A DNA stretch of 64,000 bases from Entamoeba invadens IP1 (lineage: Eukaryota; Evosea; Mastigamoebida; Endamoebidae), in assembly GCF_000330505.1 (NCBI RefSeq), contig NW_004191622.1:235106-299105 (forward strand). The letters run 5' to 3'. The notes below the pieces were generated by a model. That model searched no databases. It had not been told where the DNA came from and saw nothing but the letters and a program-made list of their open reading frames with translations. How positions within the stretch are numbered: the first letter of the stretch is position 1; each line of letters starts with the position of its first letter. This document shows positions 10,354-20,903 of the stretch, one piece after another. Both the position numbers and the translations under genes were made by a program.

Positions 10354-13300
10354 TTATGCTTTGGGTGGTTGGTCTGGTGTTGTTAAGGAAGGGATGTTTG
10401 CCAAAATTTCCTCCTTTTTCTCTGTGGAGTTTTGTGACTGTTTTTCCTTTTCGGCTGCTTCCAGTTGTGCTGCTTGTTCCTTATGAATTTGTTCTGCTCG
10501 TTCGGAGTTTGCTCCAATGTTGTTTGCATCTTTCATGATCTGTGGCAATTTTTCCGGGTCGATTGGAGCGACAGGAGGAGGGGGAGGAGGAGGTGGGGTG
10601 AGTTTTTCGATTAGTTTTGCGATAGTTGAGTTGATAGGGTCGTTTGCTTTAGTCAAGCTTTAAGTGAGTCTACCACACCTTTTATAATAAAGAAGACGAC
10701 AAAGAACAAACAGTGATTGGACATATTTTACTTCTTCCAGATTATTTTCTGCAAGTGCAATAGCAGCCAAATAATCACCCAACGTGACTAACATTCTCAG
10801 CCTTTCTTTTTTAGTTTTCAGGAGTGCAATGAACTTATTTCGAGTCTCTGTGTATCTCTTGTCATGTGCAATTTGTATGAAGTAATATAATGGGAATAAC
10901 AATTGGACGTCTTTTTCCAAGAAACATTCGAGTCTCTCTTTGGCTCTTAAGTCGTTCGCTTGCATCGAGTCGATGACGTACAATTCGCATCGTTGCAAAA
11001 ACAGATCAGACACGTTAGCAGTTTCTTTCATCTTTTTGAGTTCTTCTGGAGTTGGTTTCTTTGTCGCCAAAAATTTACACACCGTTTGGAAGACCGAAGG
11101 AGTCAGCACGCGTTCACTGTCGGCCTTTTTTGTTGTTTCTTCATACACATTTTCAGCCTTTCTATTCCCAAAATCTCTTGCCATTGCCATGTGTGTGAGG
11201 ATAAGACGATTTGCGACTTCTTTCACTCTTGGAAGACTATTAAAGTAGTTAAACCACTCCCCATTTGAATTTGGAATGGTCTGTTTCAATGGCAAATCGA
11301 CTTGTTTAAAATCTCTGAAAAACATGTCTTCAAGAACAGTATAATTCACATTTCTAAAGTTCGCTCCGACCTTCTCCGTCGTCTTCTTTGTATATATCTC
11401 CCACGAAGTGATATATCTCCACAGTAATTGAGCTCCTTGTTGCATCAACTTGAACGCCAAATTGTTTTGAAATTGTGCGGGGAACCTCTCGACTAATTTG
11501 GCCGATTCAATAGCTTCTGCTGTTAATTCCCCATTTTCGTTCTTTTGGTCTTTAGCAGAGTACGGCAGTGTGATCAATGAATTGACGTTCGTTTTTTCGT
11601 TCGCATCAAACCGGATCATACACCTTTCATCCTCCAAATTCTTCTTAAAAAAGAAGAAAATGGTCTTCTGGTCGCAATTGAACAGCGACACCGAAAAGAT
11701 GACATTAGTCGCCAAGTTGTCTGTTTTCTCGTAATTGCCATAAATCAACAATTTGACCACATGGGACCGACAATAGTTATTGATATTCGACAGAAACAAG
11801 ACGACGTCGGAACTTTGGTCCGCACTTTTCATCGCATTTTCAATGACGACCGACACATACGTCTCACTCATCATTTGCATCCGTCGCTTCACATCTACAA
11901 GTGCTTCTTCACATTTACTTTTGTCCGTTGTGGGGTCTTTAATAAACGCACTAATCTTCTTCGAACACCACTGCGACAAAACGGGGAACTTCGACAATGA
12001 ATTGTACTCGCACCATTTAATACACAACTGGAACTCATTCATCACCATCAGAAGGGATTGAATGGGGTGGTAATTGAAATTCTCACAGGACCTCATATGT
12101 GTGTTATTCGTCCCCAAACAGTAATATCCACTGTTTTCTCTGTCTTTCAAATATTTGAATTGCCCGTATGTGATCATTATCCCCTTCCTATTCATCGTTT
12201 TGATCATTCGAATAGCAAAACACACGGATAAATACATCTTGTGCATTTCCTCTCGTATACTCGTGTTCTTCGCAAAGTCTAAATAGTACAACATACACGA
12301 CAGAATCTCATTTTGAATCGGATCGTGTGGGTTGGCATACAACGCACACAAACACAAATACAGATATCCCTGATCAAAGTAAAACGCAACCGTATTCGAC
12401 CCACTCCCCTTCAAATGCCCAGTCTTCTCTGCAACCAATTTCTTGAACCGCGATGTGTCGATTTGTTTGCGATAAAACATGAACATCTCGTACCCCGCAT
12501 ATTTCGTGAGATAAGTGTCGTAATCCTTTTCACCTACATTACACCTCTCATACGAACTGATATCCGTTTCCCCAGGGCTGCTCCTCAATTTGTTTAATAT
12601 GGCTCTTCCCTTCACAATCACTTTGAACCGATTCTTTTCTCGAACAAACAGTTGTATAGTGTTGTACGTGTCATTTTGGACATAATAGACTTCGTCATAC
12701 AACGCATACTCACATTTGACACTTGCAGTAGCACTCCGTTTAATCGAGTACGAATATCCTTTAAACTCGTTATAATCCGTTCGCATGAACATCAAGTTGT
12801 TATAAATGAAGTACGCCTTCCCACACCCAAAGACGTGGTTAATCGCAAACTTGTCGTCTATGCCATTGATTTGAATGATCACGCCCTTATCGAGTATAAA
12901 CATCGCACTCTGCAAAAAGTTGTTGACTTGAAACACTACAAAGATGATCGGCAATAAAGGCGCACACGAACATCCAACGACTTTATCAAAGGATCTCAAT
13001 AAAGTCTGGTCTAATGAGTAAGTGACACTGTTATTGGAGATCTGTTCTTCTTTCGAGTCTTTAGTTCGTGGGCGATAGTAACTCACCGACTTCTCATTGA
13101 AGATGAGAAAGTTAATAGTGTCATCAAAATTGTTATACCACATACACATCGTATCCATTTCAACGTTTTTAAACGCTTCTGTTTCTTCAATCAGTATCTT
13201 CTCCCGTCGAAACGTAATTTTGATTGCAAAGAGGTATCCCGTTTCAAGACAGACTCCACACCCATAGTCGAAAAATTGGAGAAATGAGATACGCCCACTG

Positions 13301-13647
13301 GTTTTGGAGGCATTGGAGACAAGACACATCCCTTCTAAGTTGTATAAATAAAACTTTAAGTTCACCGTCATCACCATTACCATATAGTTTGAGGTCCATC
13401 CCATACTCTTGACTGTATCACTGGGATCTATTTTGATTTTAAACGAACAAAAGAAGGACCCATTCGCATGGAAGACTGAAATCAATGGGTAATCTGTGTC
13501 TTTACTCATCGCTCTGGGACGTTTGTAAGCTAACACAGGACCACCACCAGTCGACGCAACATATGTGACGTCTTTCAGTTTCAGCATATCAACTTTGTCG
13601 ACGTCTTCCTCATAAAGAACCTGATCGTATGATATCTTCTCAGACAT
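10354..13647 (-). CDS. Vps16, HOPS/CORVET core subunit, with polyproline tail
   Basis: Exons 13647-10712 and 10657-10354 join in phase through a 54-base intron (GTTTGT donor, CTTAAAG acceptor) to give 1079 residues. The N-terminal half is a Vps16-type beta-propeller: the GGGPVLAYKRP block (family GGPIAL), PLISVFHANG, a SMGWTSNYMVMV strand and FYLYNLEGM. The C-terminal half is helical, with an HxMARDFGNRKAE-like element near 865 typical of Vps16_C. Vps16 bridges the tethering complexes that fuse endosomes and lysosomes, central to phagocytic amoebae. Unusually, the second exon adds about 100 residues with eight consecutive prolines and a charged helix. That exon has no ATG, which supports splicing. 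Confidence 0.68.
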
Positions 13648-13702
13648 CTTTGTTTTTGAGTTCCTTTCCGTTTTGCAGTTTTTGAAGGATTATAGTAATT
13701 TT

Positions 13703-13728
13703 GGTATAGTTAAATATAGCAAGTATTA
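13703..13728. promoter_or_regulatory. Shared upstream element, copy 2
   Basis: Starts GGTATAGTTAAATATAG and matches 2484-2511 except for a missing TA. It lies 56 bases upstream of the Vps16 start codon, a promoter-like position. Confidence 0.3.
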
Positions 13729-13876
13729 TACTTAATTATGTGTGTAAAAGGATTTGTTCAATTTGTTCAAGTTTTTAATATGTTTGATTTTAAATGTTAC
13801 TAACTCTAATACTATTATAATAATAATCTAATAACTAGAATTGTTAATATAAATTATATTTACTTAATTGTTAGAA

Positions 13877-13947
13877 GCACTAATGGTCTAAGGGCAGAAT
13901 TTCACCCTCCCAAGGTGGAGATCCGGGTTCGAGTCCCGGTTAGTGCA
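13877..13947 (+). tRNA. tRNA-Gly (CCC anticodon)
   Basis: 71 nt. The acceptor stem GCACTAA pairs with TTAGTGC, with discriminator A. The anticodon stem TCACC/GGTGG closes loop CTCCCAA, with anticodon CCC at 13909-13911. The T arm is CCGGG-TTCGAGT-CCCGG. The internal promoters are clear: A box TGGTCTAAGGG and B box GGTTCGAGTCC. No intron and no encoded CCA. It reads GGG glycine codons. It is a single gene between Vps16 and an LRR gene, not part of a tandem array as most Entamoeba tRNA genes are. Confidence 0.95.
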
Positions 13948-13953
13948 TTTTTT
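13948..13953 (+). terminator. RNA polymerase III terminator
   Basis: Six T directly after the discriminator base of tRNA-Gly, followed by further T runs, as expected for Pol III termination. Confidence 0.75.
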
Positions 13954-14016
13954 ATTTTTTTATTTTTTTTGTTTTATATATTATAAATTAATAATAATAA
14001 AACCAATAACAGCTAG

Positions 14017-15798
14017 TTAAATATATTGAAATACAAGTTGTTTGTTGACATCGTCAAATTTGAATGAAAAGGTGTTAGCTGGCAGTGCGATGTGTTGTAC
14101 TGATGGTGTATCCAATGTAATACTTAGAACTTTGAGTTTGAGACTTTTCAAGTTATGCAGAATATATAAAGAAGTGCAATGTGAAAGTTTCAAGTACAAT
14201 ATATTGAGTGGAAGAGACACTTCATCACAAGTGCAGTTTATACACTCCAATGTAGTGAGTCTTGTGTATTTAGAAATGTCCCAAAAACGTGGTGTTTTGC
14301 ATGAAGTGATGTTCAAATTTTCCACAGAGAGTGGCAACAACAAGTTTTCAAGAAATGTGACACCACAAAGATGAAATGTGACAATTGCCATATCGTGAAA
14401 GTCATGAGTAGGTGAGACCAAATTAGACAATGAAAGACTCTTAAGTGTTTTTGGATATTTTGTGAGACAAACAGTGTTACACTCACATAATTCTACTGAA
14501 GTCAAACAGGAAGAAAACGACTCGATCGAATCCACATAGAAATCACATTGTTTTATAATTAAATTTTGTACTGCAAGCACTGGGAAAAAAGTACTTTGTA
14601 AAAGTGTCAATCTTTTTAATATAAGTGTTTTGAGATTGAGTAATTTATTAATATTAACCATTTGATCAAAGGAATTGACAAATTTATCAATTTCAAGTGT
14701 TGTTATAGCACTTGGCAATGCAAACGAAACGTTTTTTAAAGAATGAGTTGCATACAGTTGTAGTGCTTTGAGTTGGGTTAAAACACACAAATTAGTGTTT
14801 CCCATATAATTTCCACTTGTTACTGTTAAAGTTATATTTTCTAATGGTATCAAAAAGGCGATCTGTTGTGGCAATTCGCCAATAATTTTGATGTTATTTT
14901 GTAGACCCAAAACCAACCCATTTAATATTGTATGTGGAGAAACGTGGAGAATTGGAATTTGAAAGAGATACATCTTGTAACATAACATGAAAAAGTGAGT
15001 GTATAATGCACTGTCGACTTCTACTGCAAAATGCGTCAGAAGTGTTTTAGACAACACCACTTTCCTCTCTCTTAAAACATTAAAATTGCCACAAATGGAT
15101 TTTAATGAGGAGACAACAAAATATGAACGAATATCAGACTCTTGAAGAAGTTCATTTAAGTCACTAACTGGACATTTTTCCTCAAGAAAATAAGACACTT
15201 GAATTCGTTCACCTTTGTCCTTACAATATCGTGAAAGGTGTTTAATACACTTTTTAGTGTTAGTTGTATTAGTGACATCTCTGACACAGACATTTTGTAA
15301 AGAAACTATTCTAAAGACTCTCTCGATGTTTTTATAGACTCGACTCTTCCCATTTTTAAAAACGAGAATTTTCATCGAAATATCCAAATGTGTCAGTTGT
15401 TGTGAGTAACTCAACGACTCCACCAAGTCAACCAAAATTGGTTTGAGTGGTTCATTCAATGATGTGATCGTTAATGAGACCAATCTTTTCAATACTTCAC
15501 GACCAAGTTTTGTCTCTGACCTATCAAAATCGCTTTGTGAGACAGTCAAATAGATCATTTGAAAGCGAGTCAAGACTTCTTGATATGTTCTATTGTACTT
15601 TTCCTTAATAACATTCAATGGCGTTTCAATGACCATCTTTTTGAAATCGTGTCCTAAACTAGGGTTATACCACGGACTTCTATCAAGAGTTGTGGTGTAT
15701 TTCTTATTCACCAAATACAATTTCTGTGTTGTTAATGTGTCAGTGTAACGTGCAAATGTGCTGATACTTATTGGTGTGTTCTTTTTACGTCTTGGCAT
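14017..15798 (-). CDS. Leucine-rich repeat protein, 593 aa
   Basis: Start taken at the ATG of 15798; the frame extends a few codons further up but without ATG. An N-terminal helical region includes YLVNKKYTTTLDRSPWYNPS, a lead typical of the large Entamoeba LRR family. From about residue 220 irregular leucine-rich repeats of 20-24 residues follow, for example LKTLILKRLTLLQSTFF, CLTSVELCECNT and TLKSLSLSNLV. Such proteins are cytosolic or nuclear interaction scaffolds; the partner is unknown. No signal peptide or membrane segment is seen. The repeats are too degenerate to count precisely. Confidence 0.72.
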   Translation of the reverse strand: MPRRKKNTPISISTFARYTDTLTTQKLYLVNKKYTTTLDRSPWYNPSLGHDFKKMVIETPLNVIKEKYNRTYQEVLTRFQMIYLTVSQSDFDRSETKLGREVLKRLVSLTITSLNEPLKPILVDLVESLSYSQQLTHLDISMKILVFKNGKSRVYKNIERVFRIVSLQNVCVRDVTNTTNTKKCIKHLSRYCKDKGERIQVSYFLEEKCPVSDLNELLQESDIRSYFVVSSLKSICGNFNVLRERKVVLSKTLLTHFAVEVDSALYTHFFMLCYKMYLFQIPILHVSPHTILNGLVLGLQNNIKIIGELPQQIAFLIPLENITLTVTSGNYMGNTNLCVLTQLKALQLYATHSLKNVSFALPSAITTLEIDKFVNSFDQMVNINKLLNLKTLILKRLTLLQSTFFPVLAVQNLIIKQCDFYVDSIESFSSCLTSVELCECNTVCLTKYPKTLKSLSLSNLVSPTHDFHDMAIVTFHLCGVTFLENLLLPLSVENLNITSCKTPRFWDISKYTRLTTLECINCTCDEVSLPLNILYLKLSHCTSLYILHNLKSLKLKVLSITLDTPSVQHIALPANTFSFKFDDVNKQLVFQYI

Positions 15799-16080
15799 CC
15801 ACAAGCAATTCACAAAGAATTCTTTCAGTTCTATATTGACGGTCTAATATAGTTTATATAGTTTATATAGTATTATTTTACTATAATGGTATAGTTTATG
15901 ATTTGAATAGTTAATACTCTATAATAATAAGACAACTTAACGGAAAAAAGGAGTACCACGTTATCTGTTGTAATAGAGACACTCATATCTATTGTTTGTA
16001 TATAAAGGTTTTGTCTTCCACTAACGAAGACTCGAGGTTTAAAGATCACTATTAACTGAAAAATAAAGAGAACTGAAAAC

Positions 16081-16666
16081 ATGTTCACTGACACAACCCC
16101 CTTAATTAGTGGAGCAACTTCCTTTTTCATAACCAAAAGTGACGATCCAGACTCCTCATCATGGTTTGATCGATTATTTGAAGATGAAGACAAAGGGATG
16201 TTTTCTTGTTTACAGTTGACTTGGACGCAACGGATGTTGTGTTGTGTCATTTTCTGTGGACTCGGCTTTTTAAGTCTATTTATAGTTTGTCTTTCTATAG
16301 TAATAACTAGAACAATCAGTTCACACACAGTCCCTCTCCTTCTTCATTTTCCCAACTAAATTTGCGTTGATATTCACCTTCGGAAATGTTCTTCTCTTCG
16401 TCGGAACTTCTTTCCTTCGAAGTGTCAAAGCACAGATTGTGTCTATTTTTAATGACCCAGCAAAGTTAGTCGCGGTCATCATCTATTTTGTCTCAATTGG
16501 TCTGACCCTCTTTTCTTCCTTATATCTTAACTCTACAATATTAACACTCCTCTCTGTTATTATAGAAATATGCTCTTGTGTCTGGTATGTAGCATCATAT
16601 ATCCCTTATGCCCAAACATGCCTTTCTTCTGCTTTTAAGTCGTGCTTTAAAAAGTCAACTGACTGA
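16081..16666 (+). CDS. Sft2-like vesicle transport protein
   Basis: Exons 16081-16284 and 16331-16666 join in phase 0 across a 46-base intron (GTTTGT to CACACAG) to give 179 residues. The protein has an acidic cytosolic N-terminus and then four membrane segments. Motifs of the family are present: LTWTQRMLCCVIFCGLG, then PTKFALIFTFGN, SFLRSVKAQI, the DPAKLVAVIIYFVS segment and YVASYIPYAQTCLSS near the end. Sft2 works in fusion of endosome-derived vesicles with the late Golgi. Length and topology are normal. The splice is strongly supported because PTKFA precedes the Golgi-protein signature only in the joined frame. Confidence 0.88.
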
Positions 16667-16671
16667 TTTGT

Positions 16672-16719
16672 GTTATTTATTTTGTTATTTATTTTGTTAT
16701 TTATTTTGTTATTTATTTC
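16672..16719. repeat. 12-base tandem repeat, four copies
   Basis: Four head-to-tail copies of GTTATTTATTTT (the last ends in C), directly after the Sft2 stop codon at 16666, so in its 3' untranslated region. Confidence 0.9.
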
Positions 16720-16889
16720 AAAAACTATAACGATAATTTGTAATAATCTAATCAACCTCTCGATGGACAAAAAGATGTCTCCATTGATTCACCAATTTGA
16801 TTTGATAGCTCTTGTTTATGCTTCGAGATTGCATCTCATTGGTACCATTAACTAGATAAAAACTAATAAAAAGAACCAAACAATCTAAT

Positions 16890-18338
16890 TCACACTATTT
16901 CGGACCCAAATCTCATCTTCTCAAACTCCTTCCATCCAACTCTTCTTGATCGGTCAAACTCCATGAGTTTTTTCACAACGCACTCATCCGGCGAATTTCC
17001 AATCACAGGCCCGACTCCTCTTGCGAACACCTTTTTGAGTTCGTCCAAGTCGTCTACGTCAAAAGGAATTCGCATGAAGAGGAGGTAAAACAAGATGACA
17101 CCCAACGAGTATAAATCGCTATTCTCTCCAAATTCCTCTTCTCTGACAACTTCGGGTGCTGCGTACACCGGTGACCCGACACGTCCCCACATCTTGTCAT
17201 ACCCTTTAACGGCCATTCCAAAGTCGCACAGCTTCACACAAATACCGTCCCTCCTCACATTAATAAGGATGTTCTGTGGCTTCAAGTCTCTATGGACTAT
17301 TCCAAACGTTTTGTACAAGTAAATGCACCCGGCGCTGATCTGTGCAAAGATGTCTTCAGCCTCCTCTATCCTCAATTTTTTCCCTCTTTCCCTCAAAGTC
17401 TCAACATAACTTTTTAAGTCACAGTCACACTCCTCTATACCAAGTACACCTACCTCCCCTATCTCATTGTGATAAGTGGTATATCCTACACACTTTACTA
17501 TATTGCGGTGGTCACACATCGTCATGATCTTCGCCTCTTTCTCAAGAAATTTCGTCGTCTTTAAAACACTCTCTTTGACTACTATACGTTCCCCAGAGGG
17601 CTTACCCATCAACTTCACAATACCATACCGCCCCTGTCCAATAATTTCTTCTTCTGTGTATTTGTTCAAGTCAAGTTGTGGTGGGCAACTACACGACAGA
17701 CTCTCTTTGCGTTGTTCTATAGTCTTCCTCTGACTATGTAATGTGAATAATAGCTTCTGCACTGTATGGGAGTTACTTATTGGGACGTTATGAGACTCTT
17801 CACTCTCCGTTGGTGATCTTGGGACGATTTGGGTATCCATAAATTCCTTTAATACACTGAATACGGTTGTTTTAAATGAAGGAAATGGAGAATCGTCGAC
17901 CTCAAAGATGGACAAAGTGAGGTCGTCGATATCGCTGATGTCGCCAATCTCATTCTCAATTTCCTTGAGCTGAGATACGTGTGTATTGAACTCAATTTCG
18001 GACACATGAGTGGTCGCGTAATACTCGTCGACACTAAGTCCGATGGGTTGTTCTGTGAAGATGAAGAACTTATCTTCCGGGATAGTTTTGTGGAGGATCT
18101 TACTCACTTTCGAGACGGAATTTGATTCTTCGTGTCTCTTCTGATATCTCTTCACTGCGTTTTTGATTGCATTTTTCTTCTGTGAGTCAAACCCGTTCAG
18201 TCCAAATTCAATGAGGCGAAGACGGCGGCGAGTGTTCCAACGTCGAATATATTCAGCAGACAACACAATTGTTTGGTACGAGCATTGCGACGAAACAAAG
18301 CTTTTTTCACTCAATGCTTGGGAAATATATCGCCTCAT
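16890..18338 (-). CDS. Serine/threonine protein kinase, 482 aa
   Basis: ATG at 18338. The N-terminal 200 residues are basic then acidic, with an IQ-like patch near YIRRWNTRRRLRLIEFG (29-45). The kinase domain spans about 212-475. The glycine loop is IGQGRYGIV, the ATP-binding lysine is in IVVKES, the catalytic loop is VHRDLKPQNIL, followed by LCDFGMA, and the activation segment ends in YAAPEVV. All catalytic residues are present, so it should be active. It resembles the tyrosine-kinase-like or Ca/calmodulin-type soluble kinases common in Entamoeba, but no subfamily can be fixed. An IQ motif would suggest calmodulin regulation; that part is inference. Confidence 0.85.
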   Translation of the reverse strand: MRRYISQALSEKSFVSSQCSYQTIVLSAEYIRRWNTRRRLRLIEFGLNGFDSQKKNAIKNAVKRYQKRHEESNSVSKVSKILHKTIPEDKFFIFTEQPIGLSVDEYYATTHVSEIEFNTHVSQLKEIENEIGDISDIDDLTLSIFEVDDSPFPSFKTTVFSVLKEFMDTQIVPRSPTESEESHNVPISNSHTVQKLLFTLHSQRKTIEQRKESLSCSCPPQLDLNKYTEEEIIGQGRYGIVKLMGKPSGERIVVKESVLKTTKFLEKEAKIMTMCDHRNIVKCVGYTTYHNEIGEVGVLGIEECDCDLKSYVETLRERGKKLRIEEAEDIFAQISAGCIYLYKTFGIVHRDLKPQNILINVRRDGICVKLCDFGMAVKGYDKMWGRVGSPVYAAPEVVREEEFGENSDLYSLGVILFYLLFMRIPFDVDDLDELKKVFARGVGPVIGNSPDECVVKKLMEFDRSRRVGWKEFEKMRFGSEIV

Positions 18339-18784
18339 TTCGTGAATACAATTCTCAGTTATATCAGAGTTTTTTCCTTTGGTAGAGTATTTTTACTATT
18401 ACTATTTTTAATTGTGTGATTTGAAGTATTTTCATTTCTAAATATTTTGTAGTCTTCATAGAGCTTATTCCCGTTTTTGTACGCAAAAAGACACCAACAT
18501 AAAAAAGTGTGTTTTTGTATTCTTTTTGTGTTCTTTGACATGTACTGAAATAACTAGTTTATTTTAATTCTTTATTAATTATAAATAGTAATTATTAATT
18601 AATAAAAGATAAATTATAAATCATAAATTGAATCTACTATCTTTTGAATAGTTTCAATTCTATTAAGAAAATACTAAAATGAATTTGGGAATTAAAAACA
18701 ATACAGAATTACTCAGTCGTTCAAAAACTTGTCACAATTTGTTAGTTATATAACATATCACTCAATGATACTCAAATAGTATTA
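18339..18784. other. Intergenic, no gene seen
   Basis: Upstream DNA of the kinase gene and downstream DNA of the cysteine protease gene. AT-rich; a 60-codon frame at 18359-18541 is low-complexity and not convincing. Confidence 0.4.
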
Positions 18785-20302
18785 TTACAATAGTAATAAT
18801 ACTAAAAAAAATAGTATCATCCAAACTCTTGGACTTGAATTACATATTCCCCTCTCATTAGGGACTCCCCCATTTTTACACTCTGTACATACTAAACTTG
18901 TCGCATCGCAGTTTTTGCAATTTTCGTCAAGCAAACAGCTGTAACTCTCGATGATGTAATTAATAGGATGCACGGTTTTCCCGATCATCGCGCCGATTCC
19001 ACAAAGGGAATAATTTGAGACACGCATATAATTGTTATACTCGCCCCATCCATTTTCCCACGAGTTCCGGATGATAAAGAATTCCTCATTGTTCTCGACT
19101 CCATACCCAACAACAAATATTTGATGGTCAGGTCTTCCTTTGCATCGGTCCTTTTTAGGTCGAAATATCCCTCCTTTGTATGACTGAAACCCATTTCCTC
19201 CCGTCCGGATTCCCGCCAAAAACGGTCCGTAGTGGTGTAATATCTTCTTCAAAGCAAAAGCCTTCTCTTCGTCGCGTTCCAAGTCTGCTGTAGAAAATTC
19301 GGTGTACTTCTTTGCGTATAACTTGATCGGGACTTTTGAGTTTTGGTCGCCTCGGAGATTACACCCCGCCCCATTAACGTCGACGTACGGGTAATCGGCG
19401 TTGAACGTGAATGAAGGGAGTTGTGTGAGACAGTCACCGGGGTTTCCTCCGCAGCACCGCGATGTAGCGGAGGTGTAAACGGTGTCTGTCCATCTCTGTG
19501 GTGTGAATAACGGTTTTTCGATTGCGTTTGCGTCATGTGTAAGTGTATATGAGATATTGGCATATGCGTATTGTCCATAGTTAGCCAACGACGCAGCGTA
19601 ACAACATCCACACCTTCCTTGGTCGACTTGTTGTCCACACAAATCGACCTTTTCTCTCTCTGTATTGTTCATGACATACGGTCCACAGTATGAATGGTAG
19701 AGAGGAATGATGTCACCTTCTGGTAAGTCCGGCAAATTGTTATACGGCCGATAAGCGTCTTTATCGAAGGTGTAATTCTCTGTGTTGTCATCACTCGATT
19801 GACTTTCATTTTCGATAGGATTATTACTATTATTATAAGTATTACTATTATCTGTGTTGTTTATAATAGTGTTGTTGTTGGTATCATTGCGGAAGTCGCC
19901 ACCTGGACCTCTCAATTTGATGTTCTTGAGATGAGACAGACCACTCTTCTTATATCTCTTATGTTTCTTTGAAGGGATATCATGCTCTTGATCATACCGT
20001 TCTCGTTCTTCAATGGCTTCTTCTTCTCGTGTTAATTCGGAGGGGACCACTTTAGTGATTTCTGGAATGAGTTGGTCGGTGTAGTTGTTGATCTCAAAAA
20101 CAGCGTCCGAGTCTTTTGTTCGTTCAGCGTTAAGTAGTCTGATGGTGTTCACTTCCGACTTGAATATAAGAAATCGCCGTGTTTTTTCTTCTTCAGTACG
20201 ATATTCTCGGTGATATTCCCGAATGAATTGATTGAAAAGCTCAGCGTCTGGCTGACGTAAATCAAATTCGCCATTAACAAGGCATAGGAGCAATAACAGC
20301 AT
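18785..20302 (-). CDS. Papain-family cysteine protease with C-terminal membrane anchor
   Basis: 505 residues. Signal peptide 1-11, then an I29-type inhibitor prodomain (ELFNQFIREYHREY, residues 21-34). A long Asn-rich linker lies at 138-165. The C1A domain runs from about 187. Oxyanion Gln228 and catalytic Cys234 sit in DQGRCGCCYAAS, His393 in RPDHQIFVVGYG and Asn413 in IIRNSWENGWG, so the triad is complete. The usual Trp after the catalytic Cys is Tyr. A Cys-rich patch (456-487) precedes a C-terminal hydrophobic segment (493-505), as in Entamoeba CP-B type proteases that are membrane or GPI attached. Such proteases degrade host and phagocytosed protein at the surface or in lysosomes. Specificity is not predictable. 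Confidence 0.9.
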   Translation of the reverse strand: MLLLLLCLVNGEFDLRQPDAELFNQFIREYHREYRTEEEKTRRFLIFKSEVNTIRLLNAERTKDSDAVFEINNYTDQLIPEITKVVPSELTREEEAIEERERYDQEHDIPSKKHKRYKKSGLSHLKNIKLRGPGGDFRNDTNNNTIINNTDNSNTYNNSNNPIENESQSSDDNTENYTFDKDAYRPYNNLPDLPEGDIIPLYHSYCGPYVMNNTEREKVDLCGQQVDQGRCGCCYAASLANYGQYAYANISYTLTHDANAIEKPLFTPQRWTDTVYTSATSRCCGGNPGDCLTQLPSFTFNADYPYVDVNGAGCNLRGDQNSKVPIKLYAKKYTEFSTADLERDEEKAFALKKILHHYGPFLAGIRTGGNGFQSYKGGIFRPKKDRCKGRPDHQIFVVGYGVENNEEFFIIRNSWENGWGEYNNYMRVSNYSLCGIGAMIGKTVHPINYIIESYSCLLDENCKNCDATSLVCTECKNGGVPNERGICNSSPRVWMILFFLVLLLL

Positions 20303-20903
20303 TTGATGCTTTTTTTGTTTTTCGTTCTATTTTTTCATTCAAAAACAACATGTTTTTTGGTTTTCTAAATGTTGCTCTCATTATCAGCCAAAAAGTTGGG
20401 TTTTACACCCATTTTATTTGTTATTCAAATAATTCATTTAGAGCCTTTTCTCAACCGATTCTTTTGTAGAATAATTCTAATTCATTTCCTTCTCAAAGTT
20501 ACCAAGTCGTTGAATAATCAATTAGTATTTTTTTAATTTATTTTGTTATAATTTATTAATATACTGATATTAAGTGTTTTGAGTATTGTGAATTGTGCCA
20601 ATAGATTGATTTTTTTAGTTTCTAATATTATTTTTTTAATTAATTAATTATAAAAGGTCAATTGAAAACAACTAAATTTAAACTCTTTAATTACAATTTC
20701 AAATCTTACATATAAAAAACCTAATTATCTAATCGGATTCCCTAAGATTTCAGAACTTTTGTATACAAATTACTTTCTAAAACATATTGAACATTATAAC
20801 CCAACTTTATCTTAAACTATATTGTATAAGTACTTTAATTATTAGTAATAGTAAATTTACAAAACATGCATTCAAATTTCAAAGGAAAACACTCTCGAGC
20901 CAA
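20303..20903. other. Intergenic, no gene seen
   Basis: AT-rich spacer upstream of the cysteine protease and downstream of TcdA. No RNA gene, repeat or convincing frame was recognised. Confidence 0.45.

Noticed and set aside
10354..10656. Separate 100-residue polyproline protein gene
   Set aside because: The frame has no ATG (it would start at TTG) and joins the Vps16 frame in phase through a standard GTTTGT intron.
16670..16855. Small hydrophobic protein with Leu-Phe-Ile repeats
   Set aside because: It is only the translation of a 12-base AT repeat in the Sft2 3' region.
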